From Verrucomicrobiota bacterium (GTDB taxonomy: Bacteria > Verrucomicrobiota > Verrucomicrobiia > Verrucomicrobiales > Verrucomicrobiaceae), in NCBI GenBank assembly GCA_025360015.1, contig JANYCZ010000046.1, positions 1 through 43,732 on the forward strand: a stretch of DNA of 43,732 nucleotides. The letters run 5' to 3'. The position numbers and the translations under genes are program-made. Numbering within the stretch: the first letter of the stretch is position 1; each line of letters begins with the position of its first letter. The notes below the pieces were generated by a model. That model saw only the letters and a list, made by a program, of their open reading frames with translations. It ran no database searches and was not told the origin of the DNA. Positions 1 to 8,436 of the stretch are shown here, one piece after another.

Positions 1-123
1 GCCTTCTACCAACGCCTCATCGGCGCAGGAAAGCCCGCCAAACTCGCCCTGACTGCCGTCGCTCGAAAACTCCTGGTCCTGCTCAACGCGGCGCTCAAAA
101 ACCAACAACTTTCTCTTGCATGA
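1..123 (+). CDS. IS110-family transposase, C-terminal end (runs off the window)
   Basis: The open frame at the very start reads AFYQRLIGAGKPAKLALTAV, then RKLLVLLNAALKNQQ and a TGA stop. This matches the conserved C-terminal end of IS110/IS116/IS902 transposases, where the FYxRLxxxGKPxKxALxAxxRKLL block closes the Transposase_20 domain. Only the last 40 residues are inside the window; the DEDD catalytic domain would lie upstream. These transposases move circular intermediates and, in the studied members, are guided by a bridge RNA from a non-coding end of the element. Whether the element is intact cannot be told from here. Confidence 0.85.
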   Translation, partial: AFYQRLIGAGKPAKLALTAVARKLLVLLNAALKNQQLSLA

Positions 124-149
124 CAACACAGTTGCTGGGCTTTAATACG

Positions 150-166
150 CAACCCCTTTGGGGTTG
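150..166. repeat. Short perfect palindrome downstream of the IS110 gene
   Basis: Seven-base arms CAACCCC and GGGGTTG are separated by TTT, 26 bp after the transposase stop. It could be a terminator stem, although no T-run follows, part of the IS right end, or a piece of the GC-rich hairpin repeats scattered through Verrucomicrobiota genomes. Nothing else recognisable lies between 124 and 285. Confidence 0.45.
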
Positions 167-285
167 GTGTGCGGCGGGGTGGTGTGGGAGTAGATGACAG
201 GAGTTTCAGGGGGCAGAGCACGAGGTTCTGGCAGGTGAAAACCGGACGATACTGCGCCTTATCCGAGTTCCATTCAGGCCTTGCC

Positions 286-1485
286 TTATTTTTCCCGTCC
301 TGGAATTTCCGTGGTCGCGCCGCTGCCGATGGTTTCTTCCTCGTTCATTTGCAGGTCATAGCCTGCGACTTCCACTTCGCCGTGGCGGACTTTCTTTTTG
401 GACATGGCGACGGAGATCCACTGGAATTCGGCGTTGTTGTCGAGCAGGACCTTGAGCACCATGGTGAGCGGGACGGCGAGGAACATGCCCAGCGGGCCCC
501 AGAGCCAGCCCCAGAAGATGACGGAGAGAATGACCACGAGCGGGGAGATGCCGAAGCGATTGCCGAGCATGGTGGGCTGCACGAAGTTATCGAGGAAGAA
601 ATTGATGCCGCCGTAGCCGATGGCGACGAAGATGGCGGTGGCGGGGCCGTGCTGTACGAGGGCCTCCACGATGGCGGGGACGGAGGCGGCGGTGCTGCCC
701 ACGGCGGGAATGTAGTTGAACAAGAAGGCCAGCAGCGCCCAGAGCAGCGGGTAGTGGAGGTCGAAGAACCAGCACCAGAAACCTGCGAGCAGCCCGGTGA
801 GGGCGCTGATGAGTGTTTTGACGCCGAGGTACTTCTGAATGTCATCCGCGCTGCGCATGAGGCCGGTGAGATCCGGGCCGCCGGACAAATGGACGGCTTG
901 CAGGCGGCTCTGGGTGCCGTGGGCTTCCATGAGGATGAACATCATGACGATGATGACCATGATGAGGCTGGCGAGAAATGTGGCGAGGGTGCCGAAGGTG
1001 GTGCCGAGCAATCCGGTGATGTTTCCCATCACGTCCTGCTTGGTGGCGTAGCCAATGAGCGTGTTCCAGTCGAAGACGCCGCTCACCGTGGTCTTGGCAT
1101 CTGCGACGCCGTTGGCTTCGAGCCAGGCGGCGGCATCATTTGAGTAGCGTTCGAGGCCGCGCAGGTAGTGGGGCAGATCTCTCCAGAAGCTGATGAGCAG
1201 ACGCACACCCACGGTGACCATGCCTGCGAGGACGCCGAGATTCACCGTCATGGTGATGCCCAGTGCCGCACCTGCGGGAACGCGGTGGCGCCGCAGCCAG
1301 CGCACCATCGGGTAGCTGAGCACCGCGAGGAAGAAGGCATAGACGATGGGCACGAGGACATTGGCGGCGACCTTCATGCCGGTGAGCACCACAAACAGAC
1401 ACGCCAGCGTTACAACTGCCTGCGAGCCTTTGCGGCCCCAATCCACGCTCTGATCCTGATCCTGAAACAATGACATGATCTGCAA
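286..1485 (-). CDS. AI-2E family transporter (PerM/TqsA-like membrane protein)
   Basis: A 399-residue polytopic membrane protein. Hydrophobic segments occur near residues 20-55, 70-95, 165-190, 220-260, 265-300 and 310-345. The motif run LLWALLAFLFNYIPAVGS followed by LDNFVQPTMLGNRFGISPLV is typical of the AI-2E transporter family (PerM, TqsA, YdiK). Members export small molecules, or in some cases sodium ions; calling autoinducer-2 the substrate would be over-reading. Length fits the family. The start at 1485 and an in-frame ATG at 1476 (MSLFQDQ) are both possible. It is transcribed away from the M48 protease gene, with about 50 bp between them. Confidence 0.85.
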   Translation of the reverse strand: MQIMSLFQDQDQSVDWGRKGSQAVVTLACLFVVLTGMKVAANVLVPIVYAFFLAVLSYPMVRWLRRHRVPAGAALGITMTVNLGVLAGMVTVGVRLLISFWRDLPHYLRGLERYSNDAAAWLEANGVADAKTTVSGVFDWNTLIGYATKQDVMGNITGLLGTTFGTLATFLASLIMVIIVMMFILMEAHGTQSRLQAVHLSGGPDLTGLMRSADDIQKYLGVKTLISALTGLLAGFWCWFFDLHYPLLWALLAFLFNYIPAVGSTAASVPAIVEALVQHGPATAIFVAIGYGGINFFLDNFVQPTMLGNRFGISPLVVILSVIFWGWLWGPLGMFLAVPLTMVLKVLLDNNAEFQWISVAMSKKKVRHGEVEVAGYDLQMNEEETIGSGATTEIPGREK

Positions 1486-1536
1486 TGCCGCAAAATCCCT
1501 GCTGGCTCAAGATTTTTCCATGAAGTATAACGGTGC

Positions 1537-2403
1537 ATGATCTCCACGTTTCGCCGCCTCTTGAATCTCAGTCGCAACTCCGCTTTCGGGGATGATCGCG
1601 GGCAGGGTGGCATGAGCATCAACCCACGCATCGTCATGGGACTGCTGATCGTCGTGGGGTCGTTGGTGTACAACTGGATTGGCACGACCAAGTTTCACAA
1701 CGATTTCACCGGACGCGATCAGAAGCTCGCGCTGGCGACGCCGCAGGAGGAGATCGCCATGGGGCTACAGTCCACGCCGCAGATGATTCAGGAAAGCGGC
1801 GGGCTTTCAAGCGATGCGAAAGGGCGGGCGCTGGTGGAACGGGTGGGCGCGCGATTGATCTCTTCCACTGCGGCGAAGGAAACTTCGTATCAGTTCAAGT
1901 TTCATCTGCTGGCCTACACAGAGACTGTGAACGCCTTCGCCCTGCCGGGCGGGCAGATTTTCATCACCGAGGCGTTGTTTCGGCGCTTGAAGTCCGAAGA
2001 CCAGCTCGCGGGTGTGCTGGGGCATGAGATGGGGCACGTGGTGGCGCGGCACTCCAACGAACAGATGGCGAATTCCAAGCTGTGGGGCGGCATCGCCCAA
2101 GGCCTGGGCGTGATGACCTCCGACGGGCATAGCAACACGGGGGCCTACATTGCCAACATGGTGGCGCAGTGGAAGGTGATGAAGTTCAGCCGCGATGACG
2201 AATCCGAAGCCGATGCGCTCGGCGTGCGGTTTATGATGCAGGCTGGGTACAATCCGGAGGCGCTCATTGGCGTGATGGAAATCCTGGCGCAGGTGAGCGG
2301 TGGGGCGAACGGTTCGGAATTTATGAGTTCGCACCCGAATCCGGCGAACCGGATGGAGCATATTCGTGAGGCTATTGCGCGGGAGAGGGCGGCGGCTCGA
2401 TAA
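1537..2403 (+). CDS. M48-family membrane-associated zinc metalloprotease
   Basis: A 288-residue protein with one hydrophobic anchor (about residues 30-48) and a peptidase M48 domain. The zinc site HEMGH is at residues 163-167, and the downstream ESEAD motif at 222-226 supplies the third ligand region. The block NAFALPGGQIFIT before the HExxH motif is characteristic of the BepA/LoiP/Oma1 branch, which degrades misfolded envelope proteins. The SHPNPANRMEHI block near the C terminus is also family-typical. An internal ATG at 1612, preceded by a purine-rich AGGGTGG, would remove 25 residues and keep the anchor, so the start is uncertain. No TPR domain is fused to it, unlike BepA. Confidence 0.9.
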   Translation: MISTFRRLLNLSRNSAFGDDRGQGGMSINPRIVMGLLIVVGSLVYNWIGTTKFHNDFTGRDQKLALATPQEEIAMGLQSTPQMIQESGGLSSDAKGRALVERVGARLISSTAAKETSYQFKFHLLAYTETVNAFALPGGQIFITEALFRRLKSEDQLAGVLGHEMGHVVARHSNEQMANSKLWGGIAQGLGVMTSDGHSNTGAYIANMVAQWKVMKFSRDDESEADALGVRFMMQAGYNPEALIGVMEILAQVSGGANGSEFMSSHPNPANRMEHIREAIARERAAAR

Positions 2404-2490
2404 GGTGTGTTGGTGATTTTGCGGGGGGCGCAGGGACGCTCGAAAGCGGCGCTGAAGCGGCCGCACTCCGTGGACGCTGGCGCGCTAACA

Positions 2491-3948
2491 TCACGGTGCC
2501 AGGCCGAGAGGGCGGTTTTCGGTGCCTTTGACTTTTTGCAGGGTGTCGCCGAGTTTCTCGCGTGTGGGTTCGGCGAGCTTTTGCAAGCGGGCCACGATGT
2601 CGGGGTTGTCTTGGGCGAGGTCTTTGGTTTCGCCGGGGTCGTCTTTGAGATTGAAGAGTGAGAGGCCGATGTTTTCCACGCGATAGCCATGGCGGGAGGC
2701 AATGCCGGCGATGCCGCTCTGGGTGATGGCTTGGGGCTTCATCTGGCCAAAGCGTGCGGGCTTGCCATCACGGCCGGGGTCGCCATCCACGGTGATGTAG
2801 GGATGGGGGAAATGGAGCTTCCAGGGGCCGCTGCGGATGGCCTGGAGTTCATCGCCGCCGTAAAATATGAGGGCTTCATGCGGGGACTTTGCGTCTGATT
2901 TTCCTTCCAGCAGCGGGAGGATGTTTTTGCCGTCGATTTTATGATCGGAGAGCTTCCCACCGATCAATGTGGCGATGGTTGGCAGGAGATCGGTTTCCAT
3001 CACGGGTTCGTCGCACACTTGGGCTGCCGGCACATGGCCGGGCCAGCGGGCGATGAAGGGGCTGCGCACGCCGCCGTCGAAGGTGGTGAGCTTGCCTTCG
3101 CGCAGGGGTTTGGCGCTGCCGGCGTGATTGCCGTAGCTGAGGAAGGGGCCGTTGTCGGAGAAGAGGAGGACGAGGGTGTTTTGATCGAGGTCGCAGCGCT
3201 TGAGGGTGTCGAGGATCTGGCCCACGGAGGCGTCGAGTTCCTGCACAACGTCCCCGTACAAACCGGCGGCGGATTGGCCGCTAAAGGCGGCGGAGGCAAA
3301 GATGGGGACGTGTGGCATCACATGGGGGACATAGAGGAAGAAGGGCTGGTTTTTATGGCGTTCGATGAAGCTGGTGGCTCCTGAAGTGAAGCGCTGGGTG
3401 AACTGGCTTTGATCGGGATCGGTCTCGATGACTTTCAGGCCATCGTAAAAGGGCAGGGGTGGCATCTCTGGTGCCAGAGAGGGGTGGTATTTGCTGTTGT
3501 CGTTTGAATAAGGAATACCGAGAAATTCATCGAAGCCGTTGTGCAGCGGATTGAAAAGCAGATCGGTGCCGAGATGCCATTTGCCGAAGGCGGCGGTGGC
3601 GTAGCCGCGCGCCTTGCACATTTCAGGCAGCAGGAATTCATCAGGGTGGATGCCCTCCTTGCTGGTGTGGTTCAGGGCGCCCTGCATGCCGACGCGGTTG
3701 GCGTAGCAGCCGGTCATGAGGGCTGCGCGCGAGGCGCTGCACACGGCCTGCGCCACGTAGAAGCTGGTGAACTTGGTTCCCTCGGCTGCCATGCGGTCGA
3801 TGCTGGGTGTTTTGATCTTGTCCGCGCCAAAGCAGCCGAGATCGGAGTAGCCGAGATCATCGAGCAGGATGATGACGACGTTAGGCGGACGCTGATCGGC
3901 GGCGGAGAGGGTGAGAGTGGTGAGGAAGAGTGCAAGCAGCAGGCGCAT
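2491..3948 (-). CDS. Secreted type I sulfatase (arylsulfatase family)
   Basis: Starting at 3948 gives 485 residues beginning with an export signal (MRLLLALFLTTLTLSAAD); the longer open frame to 4221 has no signal and would run into the divergent gene. The N-terminal metal site NVVIILLDDLGYSDLG (D30, D31) is followed by C70-S-A-S-R74, the C-x-A/P-S-R site whose cysteine is converted to formylglycine in type I sulfatases. GKWHLG and LFSDNGP blocks supply further active-site residues. The enzyme should hydrolyse sulfate esters in the periplasm or outside the cell. Maturation needs a formylglycine-generating enzyme or anSME, not present here. Sulfatases of this type are abundant in Verrucomicrobiota that use sulfated polysaccharides; the substrate cannot be predicted. 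Confidence 0.92.
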   Translation of the reverse strand: MRLLLALFLTTLTLSAADQRPPNVVIILLDDLGYSDLGCFGADKIKTPSIDRMAAEGTKFTSFYVAQAVCSASRAALMTGCYANRVGMQGALNHTSKEGIHPDEFLLPEMCKARGYATAAFGKWHLGTDLLFNPLHNGFDEFLGIPYSNDNSKYHPSLAPEMPPLPFYDGLKVIETDPDQSQFTQRFTSGATSFIERHKNQPFFLYVPHVMPHVPIFASAAFSGQSAAGLYGDVVQELDASVGQILDTLKRCDLDQNTLVLLFSDNGPFLSYGNHAGSAKPLREGKLTTFDGGVRSPFIARWPGHVPAAQVCDEPVMETDLLPTIATLIGGKLSDHKIDGKNILPLLEGKSDAKSPHEALIFYGGDELQAIRSGPWKLHFPHPYITVDGDPGRDGKPARFGQMKPQAITQSGIAGIASRHGYRVENIGLSLFNLKDDPGETKDLAQDNPDIVARLQKLAEPTREKLGDTLQKVKGTENRPLGLAP

Positions 3949-4055
3949 GCCGTCATCGTGGCAAAGGCAGGCGGGAGTGGCGAGATTTTTTGCAGCAAAA
4001 TGCGGCGGCGCTTGCCAGCGTGTGCGTTTCCTGACTACTATGCTGCTATTCAACA

Positions 4056-4847
4056 ATGATCTGGCGTGTGGCGGCGGTACTGGCGGTGATTTTCTGGGCA
4101 GTGATGTCCGGACTGCTGGTGCGTGACACCTACTTTCCCGAGGCATCGCGTTTTGCCATCGTGCCGCCGCGCATGGTGATGGACTTGTTTTTGCGGCAGT
4201 CGGACAACTTTGGCTGCACACTGCATCTGTATCATGAGCGCGAAAAAATCGGGCATGCGAATCTGCAGGTCAATCGCCGCACAAAGCCGGATCAGCAGAC
4301 GATGTTTGACATGATCGCGCATGGCTCCGTGGAAGAGGCTGCAGAGGGAGACCTGGGACGCCGCATGGTGGCGACCTGGAGCCTGGGCTGCACGCTGGCG
4401 GATGCGGAGCGCTGGCAGAACCTGAGCATCAAGGCCAATTTCCCGCAGCGTGATGCGAGCATGCACCTGTCCTGGAATGAAGCGCAGCCGTCTCCCGAGG
4501 TGCAGGTGAAACAAGGGGACCGGGTGGTGATGAACTCGCAGGATGTGAAGCTGCTCATGGGCATGGGGGGCGGGCAGGAAAGCGCGCTGGCCGTGCTTTC
4601 GCTGATGGGCGGCGGTCAGCCGAAAACGGGCGTCGCGCCGGGCTCAATGAAGCTGCAGGCGCGTGAGGGAATGATGATGCTGGCAGGCAGGCAGCGGAAA
4701 TGCTTTGTACTGACGCTGCCGCTTTTCGGACTGCATGAGGTGAAGATGATTTTCACCGAAGCCGGGGAGCTGGCGCGCATCGACCTGCCCGACAACTATG
4801 TGCTGCTGGAACCCACCATCCATGGACTGCAGGATGCGGCGCACTGA
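4056..4847 (+). CDS. Membrane-anchored protein of unknown function next to an ABC ATPase
   Basis: A 263-residue protein with a single N-terminal hydrophobic segment (residues 5-22, VAAVLAVIFWAVMSGLLV) and a soluble remainder, presumably periplasmic. There is a methionine/glycine-rich stretch (LLMGMGGGQES, LSLMGGGQ) in the middle. I recognise no family. It is 22 bp upstream of the ABC ATPase gene on the same strand and probably co-transcribed with it, so it may be the membrane-side partner, but one membrane segment is not enough for a conventional ABC permease. It diverges from the sulfatase gene across about 107 bp. Confidence 0.7.
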   Translation: MIWRVAAVLAVIFWAVMSGLLVRDTYFPEASRFAIVPPRMVMDLFLRQSDNFGCTLHLYHEREKIGHANLQVNRRTKPDQQTMFDMIAHGSVEEAAEGDLGRRMVATWSLGCTLADAERWQNLSIKANFPQRDASMHLSWNEAQPSPEVQVKQGDRVVMNSQDVKLLMGMGGGQESALAVLSLMGGGQPKTGVAPGSMKLQAREGMMMLAGRQRKCFVLTLPLFGLHEVKMIFTEAGELARIDLPDNYVLLEPTIHGLQDAAH

Positions 4848-4869
4848 TTTGAACCTCTATTTTTGACGC

Positions 4870-5589
4870 ATGATCGAGATCGAAGACCTCACGATGAACT
4901 ATGGCGAGCTGCGGGCGCTGGACGGCCTGAATCTCACCATCAAGCAGGGTGAACTGTTTGCCTTTCTCGGTCCGAACGGCGCTGGTAAAACCACGGCCAT
5001 GAAACTGCTCACGGGTCTGATGAAGCCGGATGCCGGACGTGTGAGGCTGTGCGGTCATGACGTGCAACTGGAATCCATGCAGGCCAAGGCGCTGCTGGGG
5101 TATGTGCCGGACGTGGCGGTGTTTTATGAGAAGCTGACGCCGACCGAGTTCATGGAGTTTATTGCCGAATTGTTTGAGATGTATCCGGCGCATGCGGCGG
5201 AGCAGACGGATGCGCTGTTTACGAAGTTTGCCCTGCATGAGTACTCACGGAAGCGCATTGAGAACCTCAGTCATGGCACGCGGCAGCGTCTCGCCATCGC
5301 CAGTGCGCTGCTGCATGATCCGAAGGTCTTTGTCATTGATGAACCGATGGTGGGGCTGGACCCCATCCATGCGCGAACGGTGAAGCGGGAGATCAAGGAG
5401 CGCAGCCTGGCTGGCACCACGGTGCTGATGAGCACGCATCTGCTGAACATCGCTGAAGAGCTCGCTGATCGCATCGGCATTATTCATCATGGCAAGCTCA
5501 TCGCCATAGGCACCTTGGAGGAGCTGCGGCGTGACCATGAGCAGCGGGGGAGCAGGCTGGAGGATATTTTCCTGAGCATGGTGGAGTAG
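4870..5589 (+). CDS. ABC transporter ATP-binding protein (CcmA/NatA type)
   Basis: A 239-residue stand-alone ATPase. Walker A GPNGAGKTT is at residues 34-42, the signature at 133-139 reads LSHGTRQ (His and Thr in place of the usual second Gly and Gln of LSGGQ), Walker B ends in D157-E158, and the switch His follows in MSTHLL. It belongs to the ABC-2 exporter ATPase group (CcmA, NatA, DrrA), which normally pairs with a multi-spanning permease. None is encoded on either side: the upstream gene has one membrane segment and the downstream gene is a peroxidase. The permease may be elsewhere in the genome. Confidence 0.93.
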   Translation: MIEIEDLTMNYGELRALDGLNLTIKQGELFAFLGPNGAGKTTAMKLLTGLMKPDAGRVRLCGHDVQLESMQAKALLGYVPDVAVFYEKLTPTEFMEFIAELFEMYPAHAAEQTDALFTKFALHEYSRKRIENLSHGTRQRLAIASALLHDPKVFVIDEPMVGLDPIHARTVKREIKERSLAGTTVLMSTHLLNIAEELADRIGIIHHGKLIAIGTLEELRRDHEQRGSRLEDIFLSMVE

Positions 5590-5622
5590 GAATGACGAAA
5601 CCAGAATGACGAATGAATGACC
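5590..5622. repeat. GAATGACGA short repeats in the ABC-gpx spacer
   Basis: The spacer carries GAATGACGA at 5590-5598 and again at 5604-5612, then a partial copy (GAATGACC). From memory, similar GAATGACGA arrays occur between genes in Verrucomicrobiota and Planctomycetota; no function is known to me. Confidence 0.4.
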
Positions 5623-5660
5623 AAGTCAGAAGCCGCGTTTTCTCTGATGCCACTCAATCT

Positions 5661-6182
5661 ATGAAAGCCCTCCTCTTCCTCCTCATGACTTCCCTTGCCA
5701 TCGCCGCTGACACCAACGTTCAGGATATTGCGGTCAAGAGCATTGACGGCAAAGAGACCACGCTGAAGGCCTATGCGGGCAAGGTGCTGCTGATTGTGAA
5801 CGTGGCTTCCGAGTGTGGGTACACGCCGCAGTATGCGGGGCTGGAGGCGCTGTATGAAAAGATGAGCGGCAAGGGGCTGGTGGTGCTTGGTTTTCCCTGC
5901 AATGATTTTGGTGGGCAGGAGCCGGGGAGCGAGGCGGAGATCAAGACTTTCTGCTCGCTGAACTACAAGGTGACCTTTCCGATGTTTGCCAAAGTTGCGA
6001 TCAAGGGGGAGGGCAAGCACCCGCTGTATGCGGCGCTGCAATCTGCCACGGGCGGTGAGGTCGGGTGGAACTTTGAGAAGTTTCTTGTCGGCAAGGACGG
6101 CAAGGTGTTGCAGCGGTTTGGCTCCGATGTGGAGCCGGATTCACCGGAGCTGATGGCCGGGATTGAGGCGGCGCTGAAGTAG
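5661..6182 (+). CDS. Exported glutathione peroxidase family thiol peroxidase
   Basis: Starting at 5661 gives 173 residues with a signal peptide (MKALLFLLMTSLAIAAD); the frame is open further 5' to 5613 but that extension hides the signal. Peroxidatic Cys52 lies in NVASECGYTPQY, Cys80 in FPCNDFGGQEPGS, Gln86 in the same block, and Trp136-Asn137 in WNFEKFLVGKDG, which completes the Cys/Gln/Trp/Asn set. Cys instead of selenocysteine, and a second Cys in the FPCN block, point to the thioredoxin-dependent type that reduces hydroperoxides. The signal places it in the periplasm. It follows the ABC ATPase gene by 71 bp on the same strand. Confidence 0.92.
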   Translation: MKALLFLLMTSLAIAADTNVQDIAVKSIDGKETTLKAYAGKVLLIVNVASECGYTPQYAGLEALYEKMSGKGLVVLGFPCNDFGGQEPGSEAEIKTFCSLNYKVTFPMFAKVAIKGEGKHPLYAALQSATGGEVGWNFEKFLVGKDGKVLQRFGSDVEPDSPELMAGIEAALK

Positions 6183-6254
6183 GCGTGCGGTCAAAGCGTG
6201 GGGGGTTTGTGTTTGCGAAAGGGCTTTCCGCATTCTGGCGAATGCCGCTACGGG

Positions 6255-6800
6255 TCAATGCTTCGCCATCCAGTCCGCCAGCTGGCGGCGTTGAACGGGG
6301 AGCTTGCGGTGGAAGCTGTCTTCGATGGCGGTGGCGGCCATGCCGGTTTCACCTTCGGGGATGATGCCGAGCATTTCGGCGAGGCGCTGCTCGAAGCGGG
6401 TGATCAAGGCGGGGACGGGGTTCTTTGCGGCGAGGTAGTCGAGGGCTTTGACGAGGAGCTCGTGAATCTCGGGGATGGGAGAGTCGGTCTCGGCGACGAG
6501 GGTGATGAGTTTGACGAGGTAGGTGGCGGCGAGGACGCGGCCGTAGCTTTCACGCAGACCCAGGCGGGGATTGCTCCAGCGTGCCTCGGCCAGGGTGTGC
6601 AGGTCGCTGGATTTGCTGCGAACGAAGCGCAGGTCGGCGGAGACAAACAGGTCCAGCACGCCGTAGAGCGGGGATTTGGGGCGCAGGGACCCTTTGGCCA
6701 TCGTTTTGAAGAGGCCGACCTCCGGCGAGCACCATTGTACAATGAGGCTGCTCTCCGCGTAGCGGGTGCGTCCGATGAGGATGGCCTCGGTTTTTTCCAT
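6255..6800 (-). CDS. recO: DNA repair protein RecO, short form
   Basis: The N terminus (EAILIGRTRYAESSLIVQWC, GLFKTMAKGSLRPKSPLYG, then DLHTLAEA) matches the RecO OB-fold, which binds single-stranded DNA and helps RecR load RecA at gaps. At 181 residues it is about 60 shorter than E. coli RecO (242). The helical region after residue 90 is present (YLVKLITLVAET, LLVKALDYLA), but the C-terminal part that often carries a Cys4 zinc site is missing; the protein ends at QLADWMAKH. I see no frameshift, so this is probably a genuine short form. It diverges from prfB with 48 bp between the start codons. Confidence 0.85.
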   Translation of the reverse strand: MEKTEAILIGRTRYAESSLIVQWCSPEVGLFKTMAKGSLRPKSPLYGVLDLFVSADLRFVRSKSSDLHTLAEARWSNPRLGLRESYGRVLAATYLVKLITLVAETDSPIPEIHELLVKALDYLAAKNPVPALITRFEQRLAEMLGIIPEGETGMAATAIEDSFHRKLPVQRRQLADWMAKH

Positions 6801-6848
6801 GATGACAAAAGGCGTTGAACTCGCACGCCCAGACGCTATCTACGCTGC

Positions 6849-7998
6849 ATGGAAAAGACCAGCAAGACCATCCTTACCGACCTCCAATCTCTCGACACCA
6901 TCGCTCTCAAGGCACGGTTGAGTGAGCTCCGGAGGTATCTTTGACGTCCCGAAATTAAAAGACGAGCTGGCCATGCTGGAGGACCGCCTGGCGGCCCCTG
7001 GCTTCTGGGACAACGCGAACGCGGCGCGCAAGACGATCGACCGAACGAACGTCATCAAAAAGAAAATCGGGCCGCTGCAGGATCTGGAAGTGCGTGCCGG
7101 GGAGTTTGACGGACTCATCGAACTGGCCAAAGAAGCGGGCGACACGGACACGTGGCGTGAGGTGGAGCATGAGCACAAGAAGCTCGAATCGGATGTCTCC
7201 ACCTTTGAACTGAGCCAGCTGCTGAGCGGGCCGTTTGACCATGGCAATGCCTTCATCACCATCCATTCCGGTGCCGGTGGCACGGAGGCCTGTGACTGGG
7301 CGGACATGCTGATGCGCATGTACCAGCGCTGGTGCCAGCGCCGTGGCTACAAGGTCGAACTCATCGACCATGAAGCGGGTGATGATGTGGGCACACGCTC
7401 CGCCACGCTGGAAATCATCGGCGAAAACGCCTTTGGCTTCCTGCAAACCGAGCGCGGTGTGCACCGCCTGGTGCGCATCTCGCCCTTTGATGCTGCGAAG
7501 AAGCGCCATACGAGTTTTGCCTCGATTGACGTGACGCCTGACTCCGAGGAGGAAATCGACATTGTGGTGCGTGATGAAGATCTGCGCGTGGACACCTACC
7601 GCGCAGGCGGAAAAGGCGGCCAGAACGTGAACAAGGTCGAGACCGCCGTGCGTCTCACGCATCTTCCCAGCGGCGTGATTGTGGCCTGCCAGATCGAACG
7701 CAGCCAGCCGAAGAACCGCGCCAAAGCGATGGCGATGCTCAAGGCGAAGCTCTTCCAGATCGAAGAAGACAAACGTCAGGCTGAGATCAGCCGCCAGTAT
7801 GGTGAAAAGAGTGAGATTGGCTTTGGCAGCCAGATTCGCAGCTACGTCTTTCAGCCGTACCAGATGGTCAAAGACCACCGCACTGGTGAAAAGACCAGCA
7901 GCGTGCAGGCCGTGATGGACGGTGACCTGGACGCCTTTATGGAGGCCAAGCTGCGCGGGCGGAAGGCTGGGGACAATGACAAGGACGAGGAAGTGTAG
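6849..7998 (+). CDS. prfB: Peptide chain release factor 2, made by programmed +1 frameshift
   Basis: The gene starts at ATG 6849 and reads 31 codons to an in-frame TGA at 6942-6944; translation continues in the +1 frame from GAC at 6943. The joined product is about 382 residues. The tripeptide anticodon S211-P-F213 is the RF2 type (recognises UGA and UAA), and GGQ at residues 256-258 in [16 protein letters not shown] is the catalytic motif for peptidyl-tRNA hydrolysis. Annotating only the downstream frame from 6922 loses the N terminus. RF2 level is autoregulated, because low RF2 slows termination at the internal TGA and favours frameshifting. It diverges from recO. Confidence 0.97.
6931..6945 (+). 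promoter_or_regulatory. prfB programmed frameshift site
   Basis: GGAGG, a Shine-Dalgarno-like stimulator, is followed by TAT CTT TGA C. This is the same arrangement as the E. coli site: an internal SD three nucleotides before the slippery CTT codon, then a UGA followed by C, a weak termination context. Slippage of the Leu-tRNA from CUU to UUU moves the ribosome into the RF2 frame. Confidence 0.96.
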
Positions 7999-8000
7999 AG

Positions 8001-8037
8001 GCTGGATTCTGGATGCTTGATTCTAGATGCTGGATGA
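8001..8037. repeat. Left arm of GCTGGATTC-type repeat flanking the four-helix-bundle gene
   Basis: This short block repeats the words GCTGGATTCT, GGATGC, TTGATTCT and GATGCTGGAT. The reverse complements of the same words are found at 8437-8469, just after the small gene, so the two blocks are imperfect inverted repeats around it. Confidence 0.6.
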
Positions 8038-8052
8038 CTGAAAATCGGGATT

Positions 8053-8431
8053 ATGAGCTATCGAGATCTCGAAATCTGGCAACTGGCTAAACAATGTTCG
8101 ATTGAAATTCATACGATGACCCTGAGGCATCTGCCGAAGTTTGAAAATGTATGAGGAAGGTTCACAAATTCGCCGTTCATCAAAATCGGTGCGATCCAAC
8201 ATTGTCGAAGGTTATGGCAGGCGTGAATACAAACAGGATTTCGTGCTTCGGCTGACCTATGCTCTGGCCTCTAATGACGAAACCATTGACCATCTGGAGA
8301 CTTTGTTTGAAACAGGTTCATTGGCGGATGAACAGCTATGTGCTAAGCTGCATGAAATGCTTACGCATCTAGGCAAAAAACTAAATCTTTTCATCCAGGC
8401 TGTTCGAGAAGGCCACCGCTCCTCAAGGTAG
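8053..8431 (+). pseudogene. Four-helix-bundle protein (23S rRNA intervening-sequence/S23 family), frameshifted
   Basis: The first frame from ATG 8053 reads [20 protein letters not shown] and on to LPKFEN before TGA at 8152-8154. The continuation lies in another frame: [20 protein letters not shown], then [28 protein letters not shown] and a stop at 8431. Family members read [16 protein letters not shown] without a break, so one extra A in the AAAA run at 8143-8146 explains the shift. Repaired, it is about 125 residues, normal for the family. These helical-bundle proteins are related to ORFs in rRNA intervening sequences and to the Avd protein of diversity-generating retroelements; their cellular role is unclear. 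Inverted repeats flank it. A sequencing error is an alternative. Confidence 0.85.
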
Positions 8432-8436
8432 TCCTT

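Noticed and set aside
169..1143. 324-residue plus-strand frame opposite the AI-2E transporter gene
   Set aside because: Glu/Gly/His-rich composition typical of the reverse strand of a membrane protein gene.
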